Shown here: positions 25,686 through 38,199 of the stretch, piece after piece
Position numbering within the stretch: the first letter of the stretch is position 1
Layout of the letters: every line of letters starts with the position of its first letter
NCBI RefSeq assembly: GCF_041296385.1
Contig: NC_091020.1
Span: forward strand, 24,836,501 to 24,900,500
Length of the DNA: 64,000 nt
Direction: 5' to 3'
Origin: Aphelocoma coerulescens
Lineage: Eukaryota > Chordata > Aves > Passeriformes > Corvidae
The notes under the pieces: model-generated
Seen by the model: the letters and a program-made list of their open reading frames with translations, nothing else
The model's database searches: none
Told to the model about the DNA's origin: nothing
Translations under genes and position numbers: made by a program

Positions 25686-28600
25686 GTATTTCACAGTCAA
25701 GCTGAGAGGGTTCATGTTTGGGCCATACCTCGAGGTGCACACTGAGATAAGTCTATAGAAGGGCAGTGCAGTACTATTGCCATTGCTAATACTGCATGAC
25801 TTACATGATGCTTTCTTTTCAGTATTATTAGAAACAATCCCTGGGAAGATTTTGGTTTCACTAAAAAAAGAAATAAGATAGATTATAGACAGCTAGGGAC
25901 AAAAATAATCCATTCCCATGTGGTTTGTGCTATTTAAAGGGACATAATACCTATTTTTTGAAAAGACCAGTTTCAGAAGACAAACAACTGACATCTGTCA
26001 ACATAAAGAAATTTGGAAAAATAGACTTAATACCATTTCCCAGAAGCTTTAGCTGTGCCTGAGATGACCCAGAGTACAGCAGCAAGCGGGTGGAAGCATG
26101 CCCTGTGTGACAGAGCCCAGCAATCTCTTCTGGCAGAACACAAGCAGGGAGTAGTTTTTCTAACCAATTTTTAGAGGAGGATCTTGGTTTCAAGCCAGGA
26201 GGTTGAAGGGTGAACAGAGCAGCACAGAACTTGGTGCACAGGGAGAATATTTTGTGCCACGTTCACACATTTCTGTTCACTGTCCTGTCTACGGTCAGGT
26301 GGGAAAAAAAGTGATGCCGTCTGTTCAGCCTGAATTCCAATTCCATCTAATGGGCTGAGTTCTCTTCTGCTGAAGTAGCTGGTGGTTGGACAGAAGCCAC
26401 TGAGCTAACAACATCTGTGCCTCACAATGAACAACAGTTGGAGGCACCAAGAAACTGGCAGAGAGTGGGAATTTCCCCCAGACAGAATGAGATAAAGCAA
26501 GAAAGTCTTATTCCTCCTGCATTCCTTCTGCATCCTCCATGGCCATCTGCTGGGGAAAGCTGTCTGCTGGAATCCAGGGGTGCGAGGATGGGCTGAGGTG
26601 AGCGTGGGGCTGGAGCTGAAGGACGTGAGCAGGCTGAGCAGGGGGACACAGCTGTGGGTATGGGGATTTCACAACATGGAAACCAAGGCAGGATCACTTT
26701 CGGTTCTGCCATGTCCTGACCCTTATGCAACAGCTGCGAAGCATTGATCTCATCCTGGTCTACAACCTGGAGGTAATTTAGAGATGTCCACAAGGTGGAA
26801 AATCCCAAGCCACAGACTCTAGAGTTAGTTGGTGTGCAGTTAAATCTTTGTGTTTTGCTCTGGGACCAGCTAAAACTGCAGCAAAAACATTGGCAAAGAC
26901 AGAAGGACACATTCAATTAGTGCTGGTGCTGCCCATACAGTTCCTGTCACTAACAATCAGTGGGAAATCAGCAAGATATCTCTCAGACACAGCATTCAGA
27001 GGGAGATGCTCAGCACATCATCCACTGCTGTCTCATTTGTTCTGAACACTTAAAACAGAATGTTGGGGCAACTACAGAGGGAACAAGGCTGAACATAGAA
27101 AAGTAAACTTGCTTTTCTTTGTCTATAATATTAATAGGCATATTATGCAATTTCCTTGGCTTACTGATCCAGCAACTCTAGTTACAAGACAGGATGGGAT
27201 TTCCTTGAGGTCATTCTCCCAAACTGTGGGAGTTGTTATTTTCCTGGCTCACCCACAAACAGAATGGTTTGCTCTTCTGAAATACTAATGTCCAACTGTT
27301 GAAAGGTTTTGCCAATCAAAACATTGTGGCCTTACCCCGTTTTAATAATCTAAGGCATCAATCTCCCCTTTAGTATTTGTTTGATGTGTTCTGCACCCTG
27401 CTGAAATATCCCCTCCAGACCTCCCTGAGCTCAGGCTCTGATTGAAGAGAGATGCCATGCATCAGGCCTGCAGCTTTCTCTCTGAAATGTTTAGCAGGGG
27501 ATGGTGGTAAAATGTATTTATTTTCATGTATTGAGGAAAGACCATATATTCCAACCTCTTTTTTTTTCCATCACTCAGAGATGGGCCTGAGGCCAAAACA
27601 GTGCTGCTAAGCTTGTTTTCTATTTAAAACCTTCATTTTTATTAATAACCCTTTACAGCCTACACACCAGCACTGCGGGAGTTGCATTTCCGTGTTATGT
27701 CATCGTGAACCGTTATGTATTTAATTCCTGTACCCACAAACCCATATGGACATCATTAAACACGCACCATACAGTATTAAAACTGTGTTCCATAAAGTGT
27801 GATTTAGAAAAAAAAAAGGAGCTATGAAGTGGGGATTTCTTTTTTTTTTCCCCTAAGGTCATGGGAAAATGGAGAAGTAGGAGAGAGAGAAGGTTCAGCA
27901 GTGCTGCAGGTTAGCTCACAGCTCTCCACGCCTGCAGATTGAGAACCCAGCCTGCCTTATCCACCATAGAAGATTAATTACCCAGGAACTCCAGGCTGGT
28001 GATGATGAATTTCTGTTTGGCAGATCACAGAGACAACTTCTACAAAAATTACAGGTTACAAAACAGCAAAAAACCTTGGTGATTTTATTTCTGCCGAGTT
28101 AGGTTTCCATCACTTCTCCTTTTCTCCCTAAGAGTTGCCTTTAGCAAGAAGAGCAGGCTTCCCCATATTGCTGAGGGTTAGTTATCAGGGCCACTAACAC
28201 ATCTGAGGGTGGCACAGGGTTTGCTCCCAGTTTCTGTTCCAGCCCCAGACTGGCTCGTCCTGGCTGTACTCCATGCAAACAGCTAATCCAGCAACAAAGC
28301 AACTTGTGTACCTTCTGTCATCCCTCAGTTATCTCTTATGTAGTATTGGGGATGAAAAGATATGAGGAAGGGAGAAAGTGATAGAAGAAATACATCAGAG
28401 AGCAAATAAAACCAATGAACAGAGTACCAGTGGGACAAATAGAAATAAGTGTAGCAATGCTGGGGGAAACAGCACAGAACACATTGAGAAGGAAGAAAGC
28501 AATATCCAAGGGATGTAAGGATAATGAAAAAAACCAAACAGAGACAGCTGAAAATGACACAAGAAAAGATATGCCAACATGAGGCAGAGAAGCTGATGCA

Positions 28601-29074
28601 GTCAGGGATAAAACAGTCAGGTATACAAGCAAAAAGAAAGCAAGAGATAAGAACAAAGCACAATGTAAAAATGTCCTGCAAAAGATTTAGGTACATATGT
28701 AGAATAGGAGACAATAAGCAAATTGCCTACAACACACACTAGACACCTTACAGTGACCTAGTCCATTATACCAGAATGAGAGCTGCCAAGCCCTCTTTGA
28801 TGGATGAATTCCCTCTGATCACAGAGCAAGCACTGGCTGAAGTGAACAGACCACAGTGAAAATGGTATCTAACAGGATTTTACAGCAAGTACACCCAACA
28901 AAGGTGCTCTACGCAGACTTGTGCTTATTGCTTTCTCTCAGAGTGGCTGCATTCCCTTATGGAGACTGTATTGATGCTTCATTGATTTTACAGCTACACA
29001 ATTAAAAGGTCTCCTCAAAGATACACATGAAGGTACATACCTAATTGCTTTCATGCCCTTTTTAGTTTTGTGGA

Positions 29075-29089
29075 TTTTTTTTTTTTTTT
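29075..29089. repeat. T15 homopolymer
   Basis: Fifteen T residues followed by AATTAAAAG. It could be the remnant of a retrotransposed poly(A) tail on the minus strand, but no source sequence is recognisable beside it. Confidence 0.9.
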
Positions 29090-32000
29090 AATTAAAAGAT
29101 GGTAAAAATATATGCAGAAAAAGAGCATCCAGGGCACACACAAATTATTTGCTATATCAAACCTCTAAATGATCAGGCCAGTTAAGCCTTTCTGCTGTTT
29201 TGTGGTATCTGTGTTTAGGAGTCTCTGAGAGTAGATGTTACCTACCCTCATCCCTTGAAAGCTGGTGACTTATCCCAGTTAAAGCTGTTGTCTTGGCCCC
29301 AAAGCCCATGTGCACATACTCCATACCTGCCCATCTCCAGGCAAGAAAGAAGAACCAACATGATTTGCAGAGGGGCTACTGATGAATGAACCTCCTTTGT
29401 ATCCCAGCCCTCTCCAGCATTTTTCATTCCCATCAAAGAAACATGCACATGCATACGCACACAAACAACTCTGGGTGCATGTGTGCTCCTGTTGAATTCA
29501 ATACAGTTACTGTGTAGAAAACGACCCACGTGCATAAATGTCTGTGGCAGGAGGAGGCTGCTCTCAGGATGAGGCTGACAGCAAGGTCAATGTTATCTAG
29601 CTGCATTACTCTTGAGGTGAAATGTTTCTGACGTGCGTCTCTGTTGGGCTGTGTCCTACTTCATTCAAAATCAGGAATTTGCTTTGATGATTTGAAAATA
29701 AAGCCTTAAAAGAAGAAACAGACATGACTGGCAAAACTTTTTCAGGAAACTTGCAAAGGACCACTAGAGCCACAAGCTGTTAAATGGGTTTATTTTTGTC
29801 TATTTTGGGTAAGTGCTCTCTTAAACTGATCATCACATATTCTACTTACACAGTTCCATGGCATGTGAGTATATCTGGAGCGAATGAATCTGAAGTGGAG
29901 ATAAGATTGGAGGTTTTCTGAGCATATATTAGGATAGACAAAATCATGTCAGAAAGCAACATTTGTTTGTTAAAACCCAAAATTCTCTGTTTGCTGATAT
30001 TAATTCAATCCACCCTCAAACACTGCTTATCCTGCCAGGGATCAGGATGTATTGGGCAATAAACCAGGGATCATTAGTTTATATGCCTGTCCACAAAAAA
30101 ATTAAATATAAACTACTTGTCAGGAATCTGCAAGGACAAAATTTTCTGATTTATGAGGATGCGGAATGATTGAGCCAAGACTGTATTTAAAAAAAAAAAA
30201 TAAGCCTTAAGAGAAAGCAGACAAAAAAGGCAGAAAAAAAGTACTAATTATATAAGTCACTGGAGACCGGCCTTCCATAAGAAGAGGGGGAAAGGGACTG
30301 CTCTTATGATGCCTATTTCATCCCTTGCCTAACAATCCAAAAGCATATAACTTTCAAAGAACCACATTTTTTCACAGGCTGGAAGCACCACAAAGCATCC
30401 TTCATCAGCCTGGCCTTTTGGCTGTTCTCCTTCTCCAAATGCAAATGCTACATCTGGAAAAAGCAGTAATCCTCTCTCCTGCCTGAAAGCCTCCTTTTAT
30501 CTCCGTTCTCCTCAGAACTCCTACTTCTTGCAACTACTCACTCCAACATACTACTTTGTTGAAGGGATTCAAGGCTTTCTGCTCATCTGCTGAATGGCTG
30601 CCTCTTACAAAAACCCCAGCTCACCTCTGGAGCTCTCTCACTTGCTAGCACAGGTCACCCTGCCCTCCCTCAGCCAAGCATCTGTAACACAATTCCCTCC
30701 TGAACACTCAGATGAGCATGAGCACGATAACAATGAACATTAACAGAAGCTTATTTATCAGGGCTGGCAAGAAAAGCATCTCATTAGCTGGGATGGCCTG
30801 TGCAGCTCTGCCACGGGGGCTCCTCCTCCCCCAGGGGATGACACTGAGGCATCAGGAGCATTACTGATGATGTTAAGTGCACGTCCCACAGAGCCCTGCT
30901 TTGTGCATTGAGAGGAGACAAACAATAAGAGAGCTTTCCACTGACCTCTCGCTGCAAGAGTTTACAGCTGTTTGCAGCGTTTCTGTAGTACCCTGGCCCT
31001 TAGCTTCACTACAGAGATATGTGTGGAGGTGAAGGAACTAAGCCAGACCCAGCAAGATGCCTCAGCATCCAGGTCACCAGCTGCAGGGACTGCAGAGGTT
31101 ATGTGCAAGCTGAAGAACCTTGCCATTGGGACTACAGAAAGTGCTCAGTTTTCTTACCCATATGCCACCCGAATTTAGGAGCTGTTGCTAAAACGTCCCA
31201 TCTTGTAGGAAGAAATGTAGAACACTGGCAAGATGTACCGGTTCCCACTGCAAGAGTAAAAGCTGCCCCAGTTACTACTCAGTCTGCATACCTTGTTTGC
31301 ATTTGCTCTTATTTTCAGAGGTTGATGACAGCCTTACACCCACCCAACCTTCTGCTCCTGTGTTCTGAATAGCTAATTGTCCTCACTTGGGATGAAAATT
31401 CACAGCACCACTGCCAGTGTCACGGTGCTGTGGCAGGGCTTTTTCACAGCAAAACCCTTCCTGCTCCTCTTCTATTTCCCAAATATTCTCAATGCCCTAA
31501 CCAAGGGTTGCACCAGGGCTTACACTTTGATGCATTCATGAGTCCTTTTTCTGCTTGCCAGATGCTGGCACAGAAGAAAGGGATCATCTACGTGGCTGAT
31601 GCTCTGCCCACTGGAAGAGTTGAGGAATTATGTAGGCAGGACCAGACACACCACAGGACTGCCAGAGGCAGATCAAGTCCCAACCACACAGAGACCTGGG
31701 CACCACTGCAGAAGGGGTCACCTGCAAAGCCGTCTGCCAGATGTCTCTGTATGTGTTTGTTTACTCCACAGCCATCCCACTGCTCAGTAGGGCCGATGAA
31801 AACAATTTGGTTTCAGGGATTTGGGACCACATTTCAACAGGAACTGACAGGTTCATTTTTGGTTAAATGTTTTCATGAAAAGAACGCTCCTCTTTTACTC
31901 AGATTTAGAGGATAATCCACATCTCCACAAAATAGTGTGTTTTGCAATATGATTAATTATGCATCCTCAAGGACTATTCAGCTTCCCTAGCAAGAGAGGA

Positions 32001-32722
32001 TGATGTTGCTGAGGTTCAAATCACTAGGAGAAGGACCAGCAATCTATCCAATGGGGAGCAGCAAAGACAGCAGCATTGCTAATTCACTAGTGCACCAGGA
32101 CAGCTTTAAGCCTCTGATGAACACTGTCTCTGGCATGAGTCACTCACACTTCACTCATGGCATGCTTGGATGGGAAAGGAAAAGGTTTATCTTTTAGATA
32201 TGGTGCCCCAGCCATCCTAGCCCTACAGTTTTTGCCATGGTTGACTTCTCATAAAGCAAAATAGACGTTTTTTGGTCCCAAACATTCAACGTTTTCTTCT
32301 TCTTTTATATTTTCAAGCACTAGCTATCTCAGGTTACTGGTGATTTTTTGTGATGGTTCCCAAATGAGCCTGAACTGCTCTGATTTTTCAAACCCACAAG
32401 ACTGTAATTGAAAGCAAATGTAATCAGACATATACAATGTTCTGAGGTTCACCACAGTGCACTGCAGTCAGCATTACTGGAGTGGCTGTTAAAACTCCTT
32501 GGAGCTGGGAAGCAAATACAGCTTGCAAGAATCCAGCAAATAACAAGCATTTATTAGATTATACTAAAGTATTGCAAAGCCACAGTCAATCCTCTATTCA
32601 CTATATATCCAAGGTCTGTTTAAATGAACATCTTCCTGAGCTTAGGCCAATTGTTTTAAGAGATGAACAAGGAAACAAGGGAAGAATTCTACTTTCAACA
32701 CAGCAAATTCGGCAATCCTTAC

Positions 32723-32787
32723 ATCAGCATCAATCTCAAATAGTCCATTACTGTCAGCAGGGTCATTCCAATCAAACTCTGGCATAA
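32723..32787 (-). other. Candidate cassette (poison) exon within the SH3PXD2A intron
   Basis: This 65-bp segment has a strong minus-strand acceptor (a pyrimidine-rich tract ending ctttttccag) and a strong donor (GCTGAT/gtaagg). Spliced after the 42-kb exon, the frame reads D-Y-A-R-V then stop, so inclusion would truncate TKS5 just after the PX domain. In another frame it opens with ATG and encodes an acidic 21-residue peptide (MPEFDWNDPADSNGLFEIDA...), which could instead be the start of an alternative isoform. That frame would be out of phase with the canonical next exon. I recognise no protein family. Chance pairing of good splice sites is common in long introns. Confidence 0.22.
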
Positions 32788-35700
32788 CTGGAAAAAGAAA
32801 GAGGCCCAAAGACAAAGGGTATCTTTGAACCCAGACACACAGCTCTAGCTGGAGATAAGCAGTAGCAAATCCCTTCCATAAAATTCTCAAACAAGACGCA
32901 AGCATTAAAAGAGGGGATGGTGGTGTGATAGGGGGGGTGGTTAATTGAATTCCCACTGGCTCTTGAGTCTGCACTTAAAAGCAGGTCTAGGGTTATCTGT
33001 GAAATTTCAATTAAATCAAAAGCTTTGATAACATGATAAGTCATTCCAGAGTTTGGAGTCAAAACATGTTGTTATTTGATCCTCTGCTTGTGTTTCTGGG
33101 AACAGCACGCATGAAAGACAGTCAGCAGCAGACCAGTCAGGAAGATGGAAAGGGTGGAAATGAATCCACCAAGAGATCACTAGGTCTCCTTCAGCCAGAG
33201 CCACTTGAGGTCTGGTATTTTTTTATACATACAGAGTCCTAAAGGGACCCCATTTCTCAAGAGACAGAGCGAAAGAGATCACCTCAGACGTGTAGCGCTC
33301 CAGGGGATGGCTCCCTACTGCCACAAAAGTTTTTTCTTTCCAGGCTTGCTATAAACAAGATTTTTACCTGCCATAGCATTGGGAGCTGAATGCAAATCTC
33401 TGTGATAGACACAAAACACTGAGCCCTGTGTATGTAATGGAATGGGTTTCTAGCACAAACTCTTTGGTGGCCTGAGGTGAACGGGTTAAGACAGGTACAC
33501 CAAAAAATAATAATATGATTCAACCAAGTCAGAACTGAAAGCCAGCTCTCATCTCAACAAAATGCATGAGAGGCAGCAGCTCTCCAGAGAGACGTGACTT
33601 GCTTTACCTGTTGTTCAGCACCATTTGATTGCTAAAGCTTCCTCCTCTCTCTTCAGAGGCAACTGCTGTATGCAAAGGGCAGTGCCAGAGACTCTCAAAG
33701 TCCTGTTTACTGAGGAACATCACCTCTGCTCACCAGCAGTTAGAAAGAAATGCTTCACCTTAAATAAATGTGAGATTTCGACTCCACTTGGCCTGTGGTC
33801 AACAGCATTAAAATACATTGTACACAATGCCTTCCCTTGTCACATATAGCACAGCCTGATAAAACCCTATCAAATGTAATGGGATGCCTTACTTTGCCCC
33901 TAAACAGCTCAAAATCACACACAGGGTCGCACCAGGCACATGTACATGAGAAAAACACTCCTTTTATATCCAGTGAGGCTACTGATCCTCAACAGTGCTA
34001 AAAACAAAGGGACCCTCCAGATAAGCAATGTCAAAATTACACAGCAATAGACAATAGGAAGAGCAGACCACTGAAAAACTCCCATCTGACCCCAGGCACC
34101 ACTGGGGGATAATTTATCACTCTGGCAGCAACCACCCCATTGAGCATGTCTGTCCCTAGTGCCCTCCTCTTCAGAGTGAAAGAAGATCTTCATTAAACAA
34201 TAGTGCGATCGTATTATAGACACAGCAATGACAAGCTGGGTTCTTCTCTGTGATACAATCATATCTGCAACATAAGCTGCCTATTCTTGCTTTCCAGAGA
34301 TGTGACACACAGAGGACAAGACAGGCTATACTCAGTTCTGTCATTTAGTGAATAGAAAACTCCACCCCATCTCCTCCTGCCTGGCAGGTGATGAGTCAAT
34401 GGTGACAGATACCTCAGTGTGCAATTAACCTGCCAGCAGGGGCTCACCAGAGCAAGAAACCCAGATAAGAAGAGGAAGTCCTCATCCCTCTTCCTCTCCT
34501 CAGTTCCAGGCTTATCCACAAAGAACATCAGGACCAGACACTTCTCTGCTCTGTGGAGCTGAAGATCTCTTTTCTGTCTATCAGCATGGGCAGTTCAACC
34601 CTGTGAGCTGCAAACCAAGCATCACCTGCCTTTAAACAGAGAACTCCAGAAGATGCTGTGGCATTGAGCCAAATCTCTCTAGAAGTGAGAGCTCAAGAAT
34701 AACTGATGCCCCAAATCCTTCAGAACAAGCTTGATAATCTCTGAATCCAGTTATTTTGGTTCTGATCCAATCCTACCTCATTAGCCCCGGTTTCCCCCAC
34801 TGCCACAAATTCATAAATTTACCGTTTTGACTTTCTAACTGGTTTTGCATCTAGGATCACCAGCAGAACAAGCTTTCCTGACAGATTTGGAAGTAATGTT
34901 TCTTCCAACATTGAGTGACGATTTTTTAAAACAAATTATTTTTGTAACTGGCTATTTCTAAAACTGTATTATGGAAAGGATGGGATTTCCTTACCAGAAT
35001 CAAATCCTCTTAGCAAATCTTTGAAACCAAAACTCTGCAATCTGAAACAAAAATTCTGCAGGTAGAGCCAGGAGATGCAAGAGGCCTTTCCAACATCACA
35101 AAATAAATCAATCAGACAGTAAGGAACAGATTTCTCAGTGCCCTGCATTAACCGCTCAACTTCTCCAGAGGGAAAGGATTTTATGGTTTAAGTTAAACAG
35201 TAAGCAAACCATTACTTTCAAGTCTACAAAACAGGCATTGGCAAATTATCAGCAGTGATTGCTCCTTTAGGATATGAACAAAAATTACTGGACAGGAAAA
35301 GCTCTTGAGCCAACAGGTTTGGCATTTAGTTTTTCTAATGCATTTCAAAACACCTCTCAGTCACTACTCTTCTACAGTGAAAGAAAAAAGAAATTGTTTT
35401 GAATTTGTGCTTGCAAACAGTGAACTTTAACTAGCACTGACACTCTCTTGTGTTCCACCCCAGCAAGGCAGTGTCCAGTGCCACTGCTGAAGCTGCTGGG
35501 TGTTGGCAGAGCTCTTATCTCATTCTCATACTGATGAATTTCAAGTAAGTCTGTTTATTCTTAATCCATCCTGTGCCCATGACAGCATCCCACTTTTAAA
35601 CTCTGCAGCCTGCTTATAACCAATCCAGGCAAAGCTATTTCTGTACACTTGGCTGCCAGTGCTGAGTGTCAGTACATTAAACTGTCTTTGCTCCTCTCAG

Positions 35701-36685
35701 CTCTGTGTCCTTTCACATTCAGGCCTAAAAGCATGAGCTAACCCAAATGTGATACCCAAGGCAAGGGATAAAAGCTCATGCTGTTCCAGCTGCCACTTTT
35801 CTGTAGCTATTTTTTGTGGTTGCTGGACCTATTTCATTTAGCATGCTTTCTGTTTTTCCCAGGTTTATTGTTTGATATTTATCTGCATGTAATTTATTTT
35901 TTCATTTTCTGAAAGAGTAGCAAAAAAGATTCCAATCTTTTCTCAGGAAGGCTGAGTTATTTTCTGGTATTACCAATGCTGCAGCCAAGTAGCAGATTTC
36001 ATCAATACTCTTCCTTTGATATTCCAGTCCAAATCAGTTTATAAGCTACAAACAAAAGGGAAAGCCCCATGTGAAACTAAAGAAGAGAACGAGTAATGAA
36101 TCTGTTATTTCCTTTTTTCCATTCCTGCATTGGCTTCATTTATTTAAGATAACAATCTCCAAGTGAGACCTTCCCAGAGATCACGAGCACTGATGAAAGG
36201 CAGCACACACAGGGGGATCTACAGCCCCACCTCACAGTGGCCGTGTCCCAGACTGAGCTCTGCTCTCCAGGTCACAGGGGCACAGCTGGGGACCAGCCAC
36301 ACTTGCCTCCTCTATTCCTGGGCTGCCTGACCTCTCAGCCAAGACTGGGACAGTCCCACCCTGTGAGCAGGATACTGTAAAGCACTTCTGAGATCTAAAA
36401 GCCGAAGAAATATTTTCTCCACAAATTGAGGTGCTGAGGCCAAATATTACTAGTAATACAGCCCTAAACCAAGCACATTTCAGAAAATAATCACAGGTGC
36501 TCCACTACACTGAGATACTCAAAGAGCTGTGGTACCTAATTCCCAGTGAAATCAGTGAGAGCTGCGTGACTAAGTAGGAGTAGCCAAGCAAGGCTCTTGG
36601 CAATCACAGCCCTAACCCATTATTGCACCCTTAGCTACCTAAATCTTGGTGAAGGGTGAATAAATAATTATTTGAGAATATTTTA
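32788..36685. other. Non-coding intronic stretch
   Basis: No recognisable gene or repeat. The 34.5-36.7 kb part is AT-rich with few open frames. Confidence 0.55.
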
Positions 36686-36741
36686 TTTCAGATTTCTGCT
36701 GGGGATTGAAATTCAAGGCTGCGGTCAGGCCAGGGCTCACA
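36686..36741 (+). repeat. Inverted repeat, left arm
   Basis: Outer end TTTCAGATTTCTGC; the inner end GGGCTCACA stops matching abruptly. About 96% identical to the reverse complement of 38141-38196. Confidence 0.93.
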
Positions 36742-38140
36742 TATTTGATGCCCTTCAGGACAGTGGGTTTTAACTGCCTTATCCTGCCACAATCTTTATT
36801 CAGAACTTTTCCCACTCTGTGTTTTATAACATACTTCCCAGGTAAAAAAAATCACTCAAAAATAAAACCTCTATCTCTTTTCTGATTTTGCATTTCTTAG
36901 GGAAATTAATTTCCATTCTGCATCTCTCAGGTAAAATGAATTTCCCAAATAAAATGCGTGCATTGAGCAGTCAAAGTAACGGTGCCAAGTTCAGACTGTA
37001 ACACCAATTGTCATCAAATGGTGCTGACTGCACTCCTAAAGGATGTGGAAGTTATCTGTACTGTAAGTCCTGTAAGAAAGAGCAATCACAAAAAAAGAAT
37101 GCCAGCTTTCCTCACAGCACATCTGCTCAGAGGCTCAGCTGTCCAATGTGTTGGGAAACACAATTCAAAAGCAATGAAGTATAAGTGAAATATAAGAAAT
37201 TAAATATAAGGGATGAAATGTAAGCGAAAATATTTTCATAATATCAAACAAATCAGAATACATACAGATATTTCACACATGAAAAATTTTCCTCCTCTAC
37301 TCATAGGTAATTGAATTGATATTACAGGGCAGATCAAAATACATTTGGGAAACAGAAATAACTGTATATAAACACAGTCATGCATATGGATAGAAAAAGT
37401 GTATTAGGGAGCTGTGCTTTAGGACCAATACACTCATAAACCAAAGCAGCTTCCTTAACGTGGTCACTCCATTACCCTGGCTATTTCTTTCCAGTATCCT
37501 TATCAGGAATTTGTAATACATGAAGAATAAGGGGAGAATCCAGCTTCCATTTAACACTGGCTGCCTGGCATCAGAGCATCTGAGTGTTACACCAATATTT
37601 ATTTGATAGAGATATGATCAGTAAAGCTCATGGCTACAGACCAAAATAAAGCATTTCTGTTCTTTAGTAAAGGCACCTTCAGCATTAACTCCATTTTCGG
37701 CATCAACCCTCATAATATGTCATTTAAGTCCCCTAGCTTTTCTGGATTTGCATATTGTTTGAAAATTGCATTATGATTCTTACAGGAAAATTATTCTCAG
37801 ATAGTGAACACTGCTTTAAATTCAGCTTTTAATATTATTAGTGGTGGTTTAAACAGAAATCTTGTTTGAGCCTGCATGCATTTCTGTAGGGGTAGTATTG
37901 GAGAACTGAATCCTTGGCTCTTGATCTGCTCTTTAGACTGGATCTAGACACAGAAAGAAAAAACAAACTCTCACAAGAGTGGTCTGGCTGTGATATTTTG
38001 AACCTTGCTGCAAAAAAGCCCTAAAACCAGTAGACCATATGCAATGTCTAATTGATTAATCCTACTTTTTGGGTATTTCTGTTATTTCTAGTAAAACAGA
38101 ATCATTTAAAAAATTGGTTTCTGAGATTTTGTTTGTTGAC

Positions 38141-38196
38141 TGTGAGCCCTGGCCTGACCTCAGCCTTGAATTTAAATCCCCAGCAGAAATCTGAAA
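38141..38196 (-). repeat. Inverted repeat, right arm
   Basis: Inner end TGTGAGCCCTGGCCTGACC; outer end GCAGAAATCTGAAA. The two differences from the left arm are in the CAGCC-flanking base near the middle and one A/C in the TTTAAATCCCC part. Confidence 0.93.
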
Positions 38197-38199
38197 TTA

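Larger units (their letters stand above)
12801..32722. other. Non-coding intronic stretch
   Basis: Nearly 20 kb with only the microsatellite, hairpin, G-run and MIR-like fossil listed separately. GC-richer parts (about 15.7-19.2 kb and 24.2-25.3 kb) give frames over 100 codons on both strands, with no domain, no consistent codon use and no paired splice sites, so I treat them as chance. An adenine-rich tract lies at 28.34-28.72 kb. Confidence 0.6.
36686..38196. mobile_element. 1.5-kb unit with 56-bp terminal inverted repeats, possible non-autonomous DNA transposon
   Basis: The left arm 36686-36741 (TTTCAGATTTCTGCTGGGG ... GGGCTCACA) is the reverse complement of the right arm 38141-38196 with only two mismatches in 56 bases. 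Complementarity stops abruptly on the inner side. Both ends are flanked by TTA (36683-36685 and 38197-38199), which fits a 3-bp TWA target duplication of PIF/Harbinger type, or TA for Tc1/mariner. The 1.4-kb interior is AT-rich and shows no transposase or other convincing frame. The arms do not resemble a transposon end I recognise. A local inverted duplication without transposition is the alternative. Confidence 0.45.

Noticed and set aside
28325..28714. 129-codon hydrophobic minus-strand frame resembling a membrane protein
   Set aside because: The hydrophobicity is explained by the A-rich complementary strand (TTT/TTC/CTT codons); no start context or homology.
31430..31915. 161-codon plus-strand frame
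   Set aside because: No domain or splice support, and antisense to the host gene.
32640..32722. Extension of the acidic frame beyond the candidate donor at 32722
   Set aside because: Peptide resembles nothing known; a faint likeness to a cadherin FEID pattern is too short to count.
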